Assembly (NCBI RefSeq): GCF_000092845.1
Contig: NC_014150.1
Location: forward strand, 1,302,001 to 1,366,000
Source of the DNA: Brachyspira murdochii DSM 12563
Lineage (GTDB): Bacteria; Spirochaetota; Brachyspiria; Brachyspirales; Brachyspiraceae
Length of the DNA stretch: 64,000 bases
Direction: 5' to 3'
The first letter of the stretch is position 1, and every line of letters begins with the position of its first letter. Of this stretch, positions 17,127 through 26,248 are shown piece after piece. The position numbers and the translations under genes are program-made. Under the pieces are notes generated by a model. It had not been told where the DNA came from, searched no databases, and saw only the letters and a list, made by a program, of their open reading frames with translations.

Positions 17127-18602
17127 ATGAAACTCAAACATACAATTAATTTTATAAAAAAACATACAGTAGCAATTTTTGTAAAAGTTGAAAAAGAAGA
17201 GCCTAAAGTGTGCACATTTAATGAAGAGTATATAAAGTTATTTAATGGCCTAGTAAAAGACAAATATTACAGCACTTCTACTCCTTTCGCATTTGCTTTT
17301 GCAAGCAGTACTAGAGTTATTTTTATTACATATAAGGAAGTAAAAAATTATATGTACGAAACTTGGAAAAATGCAGGTGCTTCTCTTATAAAAATTATGA
17401 AAGACTTGCATATTGATGATATAGAAGTAGATATGGCAGAATTATTTTCTGAAATAGCTTCAGAAGAATCATATATACAGTTCTGTTTGGGAATAATGCT
17501 TGCTTCATACAGCTTTGATAATTATTTGGGAGATAAAAGATTAAAAGAACAGCCTTCTATAAAAAATATACTTCTAGTTTCTGAACACAAAAAAGATACA
17601 GAAAATGCTATATCAAAAGCATCTCAAATAGCAAATAACATATTTTGGGCAAGAGATATTATTAATGAACCTAGTAATATTATCAACTCTTTAACATTTA
17701 CAGACAGAGCCAAAAAACAGGCTGAAAGCAGAAAAATAACTACTACTGTATTAACAGAAAAAGAATTAAAACAATTAAATATGAACGGAATACTCGGAGT
17801 TAATGCAGGAAGTAAAAATCCTCCTAGAGTATTTATTGCTCAGTACAAAAAAGCAAAAGCTAAAAAACATATACTATTAGTAGGAAAAGGAATAACATTT
17901 GATACCGGCGGAATGTCATTAAAACCGGCTGACAGTATGCTTGGAATGAAAGATGATATGTCCGGAGCTGCGGCTGTTTGCGGAGCTTTATTTTTAATAT
18001 CTGATATGAACTTAGACGCTAATGTTACAGTGATATGTCCTTTAACAGATAATAAAACTGGAAGCGGTGCAATTAATCCAGGAGATATATTAAAAATGTA
18101 TAACGGCGTTACTGTAGAAGTTGTTAATACAGATGCTGAAGGAAGACTAATACTTGCTGATGCCCTAGCTTACGGAATAAAAAAATATAATCCAGACTTT
18201 GTAATAGATATTGCTACTTTAACAGGTGCATGTTCTATAGCTTTGGGAAGAAATGCTACTGGATTAATGTCTAATGACAGGGCTTTGGCTTCTGCTCTTA
18301 AAGATGCTGGCGATGATACTTATGAAAGAGTATGGGAGCTTCCTATGTTTGAAGAGTATAAAGAACAGATTAAATCTGATATAGCCGATATAAAAAATAC
18401 TGGCGGAAGATATGCAGGTACTATAACAGCAGCTCAGTTCCTATCATACTTTACAGAAGGGGCTAAATGGGCTCATTTGGATATAGCATGCACTTCTATA
18501 AGCGATAGTAATTCAAAATATCTTTCAAAAGGTGCTACTGGCGTAGGAGTTTATCTTTTAGCAAAAACTGTAGAAAAACTCACAGATATAGAGAGATTTT
18601 AA
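17127..18602 (+). CDS. pepA: Leucyl aminopeptidase, M17 family
   Basis: 491 aa from the ATG at 17127, chosen because AAGGA lies 8 bases upstream and a consensus promoter would start transcription near 17094. It removes N-terminal residues from peptides in the cytosol with two metal ions. The C-terminal catalytic domain carries GKGITFDTGGMSLKP (active-site Lys and metal ligands), the M17 signature NTDAEGRLILADAL (metal ligands plus active-site Arg) and the carboxylate ligands around it. The N-terminal domain is divergent, as usual in M17. It is a single-gene unit ending in a strong hairpin. Confidence 0.95.
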   Translation: MKLKHTINFIKKHTVAIFVKVEKEEPKVCTFNEEYIKLFNGLVKDKYYSTSTPFAFAFASSTRVIFITYKEVKNYMYETWKNAGASLIKIMKDLHIDDIEVDMAELFSEIASEESYIQFCLGIMLASYSFDNYLGDKRLKEQPSIKNILLVSEHKKDTENAISKASQIANNIFWARDIINEPSNIINSLTFTDRAKKQAESRKITTTVLTEKELKQLNMNGILGVNAGSKNPPRVFIAQYKKAKAKKHILLVGKGITFDTGGMSLKPADSMLGMKDDMSGAAAVCGALFLISDMNLDANVTVICPLTDNKTGSGAINPGDILKMYNGVTVEVVNTDAEGRLILADALAYGIKKYNPDFVIDIATLTGACSIALGRNATGLMSNDRALASALKDAGDDTYERVWELPMFEEYKEQIKSDIADIKNTGGRYAGTITAAQFLSYFTEGAKWAHLDIACTSISDSNSKYLSKGATGVGVYLLAKTVEKLTDIERF

Positions 18603-18650
18603 TATTTAAGTAAATAGAAAATTTATTTAATATTTTTTAGTTTATACATT

Positions 18651-18692
18651 AATAATCATAGTATAATAATATATGCTATGATTATTTTTTTT
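18651..18692. terminator. Bidirectional terminator between pepA and the acetyltransferase gene
   Basis: AATAATCATAG (18651-18661) pairs with CTATGATTATT (18676-18686) and is followed by a T-run. It lies between convergent genes and can serve both. Confidence 0.85.
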
Positions 18693-18716
18693 ATATTCTA
18701 ATTTTATATATTTTTA

Positions 18717-19313
18717 TTATTTAATATCGCTCCAATTTAAGCTCTTTTTTCTATCATCATCAGTTATTTCTCTAATCACTTTGCATGGATTCCCAAAAGC
18801 AAGAACATTATCAGGTATATCTTTTACAACAACGCTTCCAGCACCTATTACTACACCGCTTCCTATTTTTACACCACCCACAACAACAGTATTAGCCCCA
18901 ATCCATACATTGTCTCCAATGGTTATAGGATATGCATACTCTATATAGCTGTTTCTTCTCTCTATATCCAAAGGGTGTCCCGCCGTATAAAAACCGCAGT
19001 TTGGAGCTATAAAAACATTATCCCCAAATTTTACTTTTGCACAGTCGAGTATCACGCAGTTATGATTAACATAAAAATTATTTCCAGCTTCTATATTAAA
19101 TCCATAGTCGCAGTAAAAAGGTGCTGTAATAAAAAAGTCATTTCCTATTTTTGAGAATAATCTTTTTATAATATCTTCTTTTTCCTTTAGCTGATTGGAT
19201 TTCAACATATTATAGTCAATACATAAATCCTTAGCCTTATCTCTCATCAAAGCTAAATCTCTATCCGAACTATTATACTCCATTCCCATAATCATCTTTT
19301 CTAATTCACTCAT
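18717..19313 (-). CDS. Maltose/galactoside O-acetyltransferase family protein
   Basis: 198 aa, a left-handed beta-helix (hexapeptide repeat) transferase of the Maa/LacA group using acetyl-CoA. The N-terminal cap is helical (MSELEKMIMGMEYNSSDRDL), then come hexapeptide turns with YNIEAGNNFYVNHN-type phrases, the catalytic His in YTAGHPLDIERR, and GDNVWIGANTVVVGGVKIG near the end. An AGGAG site precedes the ATG. These enzymes detoxify non-metabolised sugars; the acceptor is not known here. Confidence 0.93.
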   Translation of the reverse strand: MSELEKMIMGMEYNSSDRDLALMRDKAKDLCIDYNMLKSNQLKEKEDIIKRLFSKIGNDFFITAPFYCDYGFNIEAGNNFYVNHNCVILDCAKVKFGDNVFIAPNCGFYTAGHPLDIERRNSYIEYAYPITIGDNVWIGANTVVVGGVKIGSGVVIGAGSVVVKDIPDNVLAFGNPCKVIREITDDDRKKSLNWSDIK

Positions 19314-19451
19314 TTTTAATACTCCTATATTTAGTGTACAAATTATAAAATAAATAAAAAAAATAAAAAGATGTTTTTGAAGTTTAAACTTGAAATTATT
19401 TACATAACATGTTATAATGAACGTTCAAAATAGATAAAAATGGGAGTGTAT

Positions 19452-19541
19452 ATGCCTTCAGGAAGAAAAAGACTTCGTCAAAAGATGGCTACGCATAAAC
19501 GTAAAAAACGTTTACGCAAAAATAGGCATAAAAAGAAATAA
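19452..19541 (+). CDS. mS38 (AURKAIP1/COX24)-type small ribosomal protein
   Basis: Only 29 codons: MPSGRKRLRQKMATHKRK then KRLRKNRHKKK, more than half Arg and Lys. This matches the bacterial COX24/AURKAIP1 domain proteins, related to mitochondrial mS38 and actinobacterial bS22, which bind the small ribosomal subunit. The sequence GGGAGTG lies about 8 bases before the ATG and a TTGAAC-like promoter is possible upstream. It is isolated between an acetyltransferase gene and the Nuo-like cluster. It falls below usual gene-calling length cut-offs. Confidence 0.88.
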   Translation: MPSGRKRLRQKMATHKRKKRLRKNRHKKK

Positions 19542-19620
19542 TATAAATTAACATTATACATATTAATGTTTTTTTCATCTCTTATGAATGTAAAAGTTAT
19601 TTAATGGGATATTAATAAGT

Positions 19621-19890
19621 ATGGCATCTGATATTAAAACAGTCATAGAGGTTTGCGTCGGACTTCACTGCTCTATGAAAGGTTCTTATGCCCTATTAGA
19701 GGCTATACGTTCGCATTATGACTTGCAAATAGGCGTACCGTCTTCTGATGGTATGCTCCTCAAAGAGATGGAGTGTATGCATAATTGCCATAATGCCGTG
19801 CCAGTACTCATCAATGGTACGGAATGTACAAAATCGTCTTTTAAAAGTGTTGTTAAATATATAGAAGCTATACATCTAAGAAAAAGATGA
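19621..19890 (+). CDS. NuoE-like thioredoxin-fold [2Fe-2S] ferredoxin
   Basis: 89 aa with all four cluster ligands of the NuoE type: Cys12 and Cys17 (CVGLHC), Cys52 and Cys56 (ECMHNC). The protein corresponds to the C-terminal ferredoxin half of NuoE; the N-terminal helical half (about 70 residues) is missing. It overlaps the NuoF-like gene by four bases (ATGA) and is the first of three Nuo-like genes. It should be a soluble electron carrier subunit. Confidence 0.88.
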   Translation: MASDIKTVIEVCVGLHCSMKGSYALLEAIRSHYDLQIGVPSSDGMLLKEMECMHNCHNAVPVLINGTECTKSSFKSVVKYIEAIHLRKR

Positions 19891-21047
19891 AAAAATTTGT
19901 ACTGCATAGTGAATATAATATTGTTAATATCCAATCATACAAGGATCATTTCGGAGATTACCTAATTACAAAACCTTTAGAAGAAAGTTTTATAAATAAT
20001 CTTCATAACTTCTCCGTTATGTCCAAAGATGCATTTCAAAATTCACTATACAAAATCCTTATAGACAAAAACATTAAAGAAGATTCTATAATCGTAAATG
20101 CCGCCTCTTTTGATTATTTGGTATTCAAAGACAGATTCTTAATAAAAAATAATCCGCACCTCATATTAGACGGAGCATTATATTTAGCTAAAATTCTTAA
20201 CATTAAAATAATTAATATAGTGCTTAAAGATTACTACAGCGAAGAAAAAAAGATTCTAATAAAAGCCATAGCAGAAGCTGAAGATGCAGGATTTGCATAC
20301 GATATAAAAATTAATATATACGATGAGCAAACATACTACAGCGAAAATCATGAAAGAATAACTCCTCTATCCTTTGAAAATAAAAAATATATATTTGATT
20401 TGGAAACTATAACTCAGATTACATACTTAGCACATATAGGAGAGTTCAGCTTTAAAAATTACGGTGCTTATGAAAACAAAGGAACTTATATACTTTCTAT
20501 GTCTGGAGATATTATAAATACAAATATATATGAGTTTGAAATGTATACTCCTATCAAAAATATTATAAGAGCATGCGGTACTATCAAAGACTACAGTATA
20601 AAATGCGTATTTACAAACGGTTTTTTAAATCCTCCTATAGACTTTATATCTTTTCAAAATATGACATTAGACTATGAATGTTTTAATAGCTTTAATATGA
20701 ATATTGGAAACGGCGGAATATGCTTTATAAGAGAAGACAGATGTATGGTGAGAGTAATATTAAAAATAGTGCAGTTTGCCAAAAGCGTATCATGCGGTAA
20801 ATGTATGCCTTGTCATTATGGATTTGATTTATGCGAATATTATATCAATAAAATGCTTTTAGGAAACTCTGATAATGAAGATTATACAAATCTTAAAGAA
20901 GCCATTGAAATGATAAACACCGGAAGCATATGCCTATATATAAAAAAACTATCCCACTGCATACTCTCTTCTATAGATATGTTTAGAGATGAGTTTTTAT
21001 ATTTGATAGAAAATAAGGTTGCATTATACAGTTTTATAAAAGATTAA
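19887..21047 (+). CDS. NuoF-like protein lacking the FMN/NADH site
   Basis: 386 aa aligning along the length of NuoF by eye: VFKDRFLIKNNPHLILDGAL corresponds to the FKDRxLLExDPHxxIEG stretch, and the [4Fe-4S] ligands are present (SCGKCMPC at 302-309 and a fourth Cys near 349). The glycine-rich FMN loop (GRGGAGFPTG), the ADEGEP acidic motif and the ICGEET motif are all missing or replaced. It therefore looks like an Fe-S relay subunit that no longer binds flavin or NADH. That loss is seen directly; what donates electrons to it is unknown. Confidence 0.78.
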   Translation: MKKFVLHSEYNIVNIQSYKDHFGDYLITKPLEESFINNLHNFSVMSKDAFQNSLYKILIDKNIKEDSIIVNAASFDYLVFKDRFLIKNNPHLILDGALYLAKILNIKIINIVLKDYYSEEKKILIKAIAEAEDAGFAYDIKINIYDEQTYYSENHERITPLSFENKKYIFDLETITQITYLAHIGEFSFKNYGAYENKGTYILSMSGDIINTNIYEFEMYTPIKNIIRACGTIKDYSIKCVFTNGFLNPPIDFISFQNMTLDYECFNSFNMNIGNGGICFIREDRCMVRVILKIVQFAKSVSCGKCMPCHYGFDLCEYYINKMLLGNSDNEDYTNLKEAIEMINTGSICLYIKKLSHCILSSIDMFRDEFLYLIENKVALYSFIKD

Positions 21048-21071
21048 AAAGTTTATGAGGTTTTATTTATA

Positions 21072-22439
21072 ATGATAGTAAAATTTAATTTTGACGGCAA
21101 GACAGTATCAGCCCAAAAAGGATATACTATACTTCAGGCTATGTCATATATTAATACAGATATACCTCATTTATGCTCATATAAAACAAATAGTACCAAT
21201 ACATACGAAGAAAAAAACAGCATTTTAATGTGCAGATTATGCCTAGTGAAAGTAAAAAGGAAAAATGAAAACAGCTATTCATTTAAATATGCCTGTAATG
21301 AAATAGTAGAAAATGGCATGAGCGTATTAAATGATGATGAAGATATTATCAAATACAGAACTTCCCTTCTTAAATCTATACTATACATGCATAAACCTAT
21401 ATGCGAAAGCTGCAAAGCAGATTATATATGCCAATTAAAAAAATATTTGGATATTTATAATATTTCAATGCCCGCATCAGAAAACGCTTCAGATGAAAAT
21501 GATATTAATATCAAAGAGATAAAAGAAATAATAAACAAAATAAAACTTCCAAGCTATATAAAAGCAAACTATGAAAGATGTATAAACTGCGGAATATGTC
21601 AAGATTATAAAGTTATAGACGGATATAATTCTATGATAACGGATCTATGCCCTACTCATGTATTTGAGCCTCAAAGAAACATAGACAAAAAACTTGATGA
21701 AGATATAAGCGATATAAAGAATATAAGTAGTTTTTGTATAGGCTGCAATCATCTTTGCGATGTCAATTACAGCTATGTTGATTACAGTATAAAAGATATA
21801 TCTTCTCCAAAGGGCAAAAAATACGGACTATGCGACTATGGAAGAAAATTAGATTACTATTCCAACAATATACTTGAAAATCCTTTTTATAATGGTATGG
21901 CTTATGAGTTTGACAAAGCTAAAGAATTATATCATAAGTTTATTAATGAGCTTGATATTAACTCTTCAGCTGCTTTAATTTCAACAATGTACCCTCTTGA
22001 AGATATTAAAGCATTTGATGACTTTATTTATTCTTTAGGTATAAAAAAAGCCTATTTTATAAAAAATAAAATGGCTACTAACTCCTACAATGTCAGAGAT
22101 AATTATACCAATATTAATAATTATTCTATTAAAGATTTAAAAAAACTAGATAACGATATTAATAACTCTAATAAGTTTATAGTATTAGGCGATGGATTGG
22201 ACGATAATGATGATAGAATAGATTTTGCTAAGAAAAATAAGGGTAATTACATAGTATTCACTCCATATTTTTCTGTACTAGCATACAATGCATATATAGC
22301 TTTTCCTATACAATATTTAGGTGAGTTTGAAGGTCATTATATAGACAGTCATGGCAAAACAAAAAAAATGATATCATTTTTAGATAAAAATAAAAACAGA
22401 TTAAGTTTAAGAGATTTGCTAAAATATTTGTATTTATGA
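21072..22439 (+). CDS. NuoG-like iron-sulfur protein, truncated
   Basis: 455 aa. It starts with a plant-type [2Fe-2S] domain (Cys in HLC, MCRLC and YACN), then the His-Cys3 cluster motif MHKPICESCKADYIC, a single [4Fe-4S] motif CINCGIC with a distal Cys-Pro, and a MopB-type [4Fe-4S] motif FCIGCNHLC with a last Cys in YGLCDYGR. All ligand sets look complete. The molybdopterin-like domain that follows in full NuoG is reduced to about 200 poorly conserved residues. It is the third gene of the Nuo-like set, 24 bases after the second, with GAGG upstream. Confidence 0.82.
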   Translation: MIVKFNFDGKTVSAQKGYTILQAMSYINTDIPHLCSYKTNSTNTYEEKNSILMCRLCLVKVKRKNENSYSFKYACNEIVENGMSVLNDDEDIIKYRTSLLKSILYMHKPICESCKADYICQLKKYLDIYNISMPASENASDENDINIKEIKEIINKIKLPSYIKANYERCINCGICQDYKVIDGYNSMITDLCPTHVFEPQRNIDKKLDEDISDIKNISSFCIGCNHLCDVNYSYVDYSIKDISSPKGKKYGLCDYGRKLDYYSNNILENPFYNGMAYEFDKAKELYHKFINELDINSSAALISTMYPLEDIKAFDDFIYSLGIKKAYFIKNKMATNSYNVRDNYTNINNYSIKDLKKLDNDINNSNKFIVLGDGLDDNDDRIDFAKKNKGNYIVFTPYFSVLAYNAYIAFPIQYLGEFEGHYIDSHGKTKKMISFLDKNKNRLSLRDLLKYLYL

Positions 22440-22518
22440 AGATTTTGTTATATACTATATATATAGAGTTTTATTATGTTCTTATTAAATATTAAAAAGA
22501 TTAATAGGAGATGTATTT

Positions 22519-24069
22519 ATGGCAAGAAGTAGAGCTGAGATACTGCAAAGTAATAAAAATTATGATATCATCATTATAGGCGGCGGTGTTATAGGGGCTA
22601 CTATAGCTTTAAAAACTTCAAGAATAGGGCTTTCTACACTTGTACTTGAAAAGCATGATTTTTCTTATGGTTCTTCTTCGCGTACTTCCAAAATGCTTAC
22701 CGGCAGTTTTAATGATATGAAAAGCGGAAATATTATATCAACAGTGCGTCAGGTAAGAGAAAGAAATAACTTAATATATAAAAGCTCTTCCCCGTATTTT
22801 GGTATTATAAACCCAATATATGAACATAATTCTGCAAGACTTATACGTGAGGAGTTTAAAGCATCATTATATGATTTATTCTCATTATTCGGACATACAA
22901 AAAGACATGTATCGCATAGCAGAAACTCAGCATTGGAAGCTTTACCAGATTTAATTAATAATGATGTAATAGCTGCTATAGAATATTATGAAGGTTTATT
23001 AGATGATTCAAGATATGTAATAGAGCTTCTATTAAAAGCAGAAAGCTATGGTGCTGATATATTAAACTATGCTGAAGTTAAGGCATTTGAATATAATGAG
23101 AAAGAGATAAAAAGCGTTGTATTTACTGATAATATTCAAAGAAAAGTTTATGAAGCTTCTGCAAAAAATATATTAATTGCTGCTGGAGCTTGGGGACACA
23201 GCATAAGTTCTCTTCTTCCTAACAGCAATTTTGAAGATAGAGTTAATTATGTAAAAGGAACTCATCTTGTTATAGACAGTGATTTGATACATATAAATAA
23301 ATCTGTTGTTCTACCTAAAATAAAATCAAGACCTAATGTATTTTTAATGCGTTGGAAAAACTCCACTATTATAGGACCTGCCATCAAAAAATATAATAAT
23401 GATTTAGACTGTATATATGCCTCAAGCGATGAAGCTGAATATTTGCTTGATATATATAATACTTATTTCAGTTCAATAGTAAATAAAAATCATATAATAA
23501 CCACACAGTCTGGAATGATGCCTTTAAATCCTGCAGATGTAAAAATACATTCTCACCCTAAGTATAAATTATTTTTAGTTGAAGGCGGAAACTTTACAAC
23601 TTCTTCAAATACTGCAGTTAAAACACTCATAAAAATGTACGGAAAACCTTATAAATGGTTCAGCAGTGAAAAAGTAATAAATAATAAATTTGATAAAAAT
23701 ACAGAATTAGTTTTAAATGAAAAAATGTTTAATTTCCTTATGGATTATTTCGGCTCTATAAACTTAATTCTCAAGTTAAATGAACTTTGTAAAAATGATT
23801 CTTCTCTTTTGGTAGAAGTAGGGCTTGATTACAGAATAAATAGAGGTCTAATAAAATATTTTATAGAAACAGAGCATGCTTTGCATTTAGATGATATAAT
23901 GATGCGAAGATTAAGATTTATGCTTACGGAAAATGACTGCGGAACATTAATAGCAGAGCATATAGCTGAAGAGATGGCTAATGTATTAAATTGGAGCAAA
24001 GAGCATATTGAATGGGAAATAAAAAGATACCGAACAGAAATAAAGCGTGCTAGAGTTTCATTGTTTTAG
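22519..24069 (+). CDS. FAD-dependent glycerol-3-phosphate dehydrogenase-like oxidoreductase
   Basis: 516 aa. The FAD-binding Rossmann motif is IIIIGGGVIGATIA (about 14-27) with VLEKHDFSYGSSSRTSKM after it, as in GlpD/GlpA. The HGGLRY substrate segment of GlpD is altered here (TGSFNDMKSGN), and the C-terminal cap is present but divergent. AGGAG precedes the ATG. It starts 80 bases after the NuoG-like gene on the same strand, so it may belong with that Fe-S set. A true glycerol-3-phosphate dehydrogenase function is plausible but not certain because of the altered active-site segment. Confidence 0.78.
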   Translation: MARSRAEILQSNKNYDIIIIGGGVIGATIALKTSRIGLSTLVLEKHDFSYGSSSRTSKMLTGSFNDMKSGNIISTVRQVRERNNLIYKSSSPYFGIINPIYEHNSARLIREEFKASLYDLFSLFGHTKRHVSHSRNSALEALPDLINNDVIAAIEYYEGLLDDSRYVIELLLKAESYGADILNYAEVKAFEYNEKEIKSVVFTDNIQRKVYEASAKNILIAAGAWGHSISSLLPNSNFEDRVNYVKGTHLVIDSDLIHINKSVVLPKIKSRPNVFLMRWKNSTIIGPAIKKYNNDLDCIYASSDEAEYLLDIYNTYFSSIVNKNHIITTQSGMMPLNPADVKIHSHPKYKLFLVEGGNFTTSSNTAVKTLIKMYGKPYKWFSSEKVINNKFDKNTELVLNEKMFNFLMDYFGSINLILKLNELCKNDSSLLVEVGLDYRINRGLIKYFIETEHALHLDDIMMRRLRFMLTENDCGTLIAEHIAEEMANVLNWSKEHIEWEIKRYRTEIKRARVSLF

Positions 24070-24202
24070 TGTATTAATAATTAACATATGCTTTTTGTTA
24101 ATTTATAAAACTTTACTATAATCATTTTTTGTATAGAATGAAAATTCTTAAGTTTGTCAAAAATTAGTTTTTATATTTTTAATATATTCGGGGACTATCC
24201 AC

Positions 24203-24452
24203 ACCGTTCTGCGTGCTTTCGGCAGCGAAAGGCTAATATTTCAGCTAAATTTAATAATTTATTTTACATGTAAAACATAGTTAGTACTATTTAGTATTAT
24301 TTTTATGCTTGTACTTTTGCAAAGTGTATCCGAAGTATAAAAAGTTTTGGCGAAGTACCCAGAGCAAAAAACGCAATTACTAGAACTTTATATTTTAAAT
24401 ATTGTAATACATAAAATTTTATCTACCACTTGCCAAAAGCACGCAGAACGGT
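24203..24452. repeat. Element bounded by a 20-bp inverted repeat
   Basis: accgttctgcgtgctttcgg (24203-24222) and its inverted copy at 24433-24452 (19 of 20 match) enclose about 210 bases of AT-rich sequence with no gene. The arms are GC-richer than anything around them. The gap from 24070 to 24546 otherwise contains no gene; the open frame that could run from 24430 into the Rpn gene is not its real start. It could be a MITE-like or structured RNA element; I cannot tell which. Confidence 0.7.
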
Positions 24453-24546
24453 ACTCTGTGTGATTCGCAGGGCAAAGCCACAGATATTAAAAACAAAATA
24501 TGATTTTATTTTTGACAAATTACATTTGTTTAGGTATAATAATATT

Positions 24547-25443
24547 ATGAGATATATTAATGTTTTAAATGACTACTTTATGCGTTATCTGTTTGCTAAA
24601 GAAGGACATGAACAAATTTTGAAAAACTTAATCAATTCTGTAAGAGCTGACTATAATCAGGAGACTTTTGAAGAGATTAAAGTTCTTAATACATTTAATC
24701 TTAAAGAAACTGTTAATGATAAGCAATCGATAGTAGATGTGCGTGCTATAACTAAAAGCGGTGAAACTGTTTTAATAGAGATACAAAGAGTAGGAAATCA
24801 GTCTTTTGTATATAGAAGTTTATATTACTGGGCTAAAGGCTATGTTGCTAATTTAAGAAACAATGAGAAATATAATGATTTAAAACAGGTTATAGTTATT
24901 AATATTTTGGATTTTAACTTATTAAAAGGCATTGATAAAGAGCACAGCTGTTATTTGATAAAAGAACTAGAAACCAATCATATACTTACAAATCACTTTG
25001 AGATGCATTTTCTTGAGCTGCCTAAATATTTATCAAGTAATTCTAGTCTTAAAGATGAATTAGATGCTTGGTTTTACTTTTTAACATTTAAAGAAAGACA
25101 AGGAAAAATGGAGGAAATTATGGAAATATTAGTGAAAAAAAATCCTATAATGAAAGAAGTTTATGATGAATATAATAAATTTGTAAACACTAAAGATTTA
25201 TTTGATAATTATTCTGAGTATGAAAAAAATTATTTTGATATATTAGCATTAAGTGAAGAGAGAAGATTAGGAATAGAAGAAGGAATTAAAAAAGGTATAG
25301 AACAGGGTATTAAAGAAGGTATAGAACAGGGTATAGAACAAGAAAAAATTTCATTGGCAAAAAATATGAAGAAAGAAAATATAGATATTAATGTTATAAG
25401 CAAAGTTACAGGTTTAAGTATAGAAGAAATAAAAAACTTGTGA
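24547..25443 (+). CDS. Rpn family PD-(D/E)XK nuclease, second copy
   Basis: 298 aa from the ATG at 24547 (MRYINVLNDYFMRYLFAK), chosen because it aligns with the family N-terminus; the extra upstream residues in the frame are from the inverted repeat. The nuclease core has QSIVDVRAITKSGETVLIEIQ. The C-terminus has EGIKKGIEQGIKEGIEQG-type repeats and a short helical tail (TGLSIEEIKNL) like that of the copy at 4270. The two full copies share layout but differ widely in sequence, so they are old paralogues. Confidence 0.88.
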   Translation: MRYINVLNDYFMRYLFAKEGHEQILKNLINSVRADYNQETFEEIKVLNTFNLKETVNDKQSIVDVRAITKSGETVLIEIQRVGNQSFVYRSLYYWAKGYVANLRNNEKYNDLKQVIVINILDFNLLKGIDKEHSCYLIKELETNHILTNHFEMHFLELPKYLSSNSSLKDELDAWFYFLTFKERQGKMEEIMEILVKKNPIMKEVYDEYNKFVNTKDLFDNYSEYEKNYFDILALSEERRLGIEEGIKKGIEQGIKEGIEQGIEQEKISLAKNMKKENIDINVISKVTGLSIEEIKNL

Positions 25444-25542
25444 GTTCCTGACAGAAAATAGAAAAACTATAATAAAAAATTATAAAAAAACTTTTAATTT
25501 AAACTTATTTTTTTATTATATAAGGTTTAGCCATATACTCAA

Positions 25543-26166
25543 TTATATTAAATCTTTAAAACCTCTTAATATATTAAGACCAGTGTTTCCGCTTTTTTCT
25601 GGGTGAAACTGTATACCATAAACATTGTCATTTTTTACAACAGCTGGTATTCTCACATCATATTCACTATCAGCTATTATACTCTCATCGCAATATTTAC
25701 CATAATATGAATGCACAAAATATACATACTCCATATTATTAATGTATTTAAATATTTTATCCTCTTTTTTTATATTAAGATTATTCCAGCCCATATGAGG
25801 TACTTTCAAATCTTTGTTTGTCAAATCTTTATCTATAGGACAAATACTTCCCTTAATAAGACCAAGACCATTATATTCTCCATATTCATAACTCTTATCA
25901 AAAAACATCTGCATACCCAAACATATGCCTAAAATTAATTTTCCTTTTTTAGCCTCTTCTATTATGGTATGCTTTAATACTCCGCCGTTCTTTTTTTCTA
26001 GCTTATCTATTGCATCTCTGAAAGCCCCTACTCCCGGAAGTATAATTGCATCAGCATTTTTTATAACATTCTCATCATCTGTAAGTTTATTATCTATATC
26101 TGTATAATTAAGAGATGACATAAGTGAAAATAAATTACCCACTCCATAATCTATTATAGCTACCAT
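25543..26166 (-). CDS. hisH: Imidazole glycerol phosphate synthase, glutamine amidotransferase subunit
   Basis: 207 aa class I glutaminase. The nucleophile is Cys82 in LGICLGMQ, with His188 and Glu190 in QFHPEKSG; the oxyanion motif is PGVGAFRDA. HisH gives ammonia to HisF in histidine synthesis. It lies about 80 bases after hisB on the same strand. hisF, its obligate partner, is not in the window, so the other his genes must be elsewhere if the pathway is complete. Confidence 0.95.
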   Translation of the reverse strand: MVAIIDYGVGNLFSLMSSLNYTDIDNKLTDDENVIKNADAIILPGVGAFRDAIDKLEKKNGGVLKHTIIEEAKKGKLILGICLGMQMFFDKSYEYGEYNGLGLIKGSICPIDKDLTNKDLKVPHMGWNNLNIKKEDKIFKYINNMEYVYFVHSYYGKYCDESIIADSEYDVRIPAVVKNDNVYGIQFHPEKSGNTGLNILRGFKDLI

Positions 26167-26248
26167 AATATTATCCTAAATTACTATACCAATATTTTTT
26201 AAAATATTATACTAAAATAAAATATAAAAGTCAAAACTTATTTATAGT

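Noticed and set aside
24430-24546. N-terminal extension of the second Rpn protein
   Set aside because: The extra 39 residues come from the inverted repeat arm; the family N-terminus begins at the ATG at 24547.
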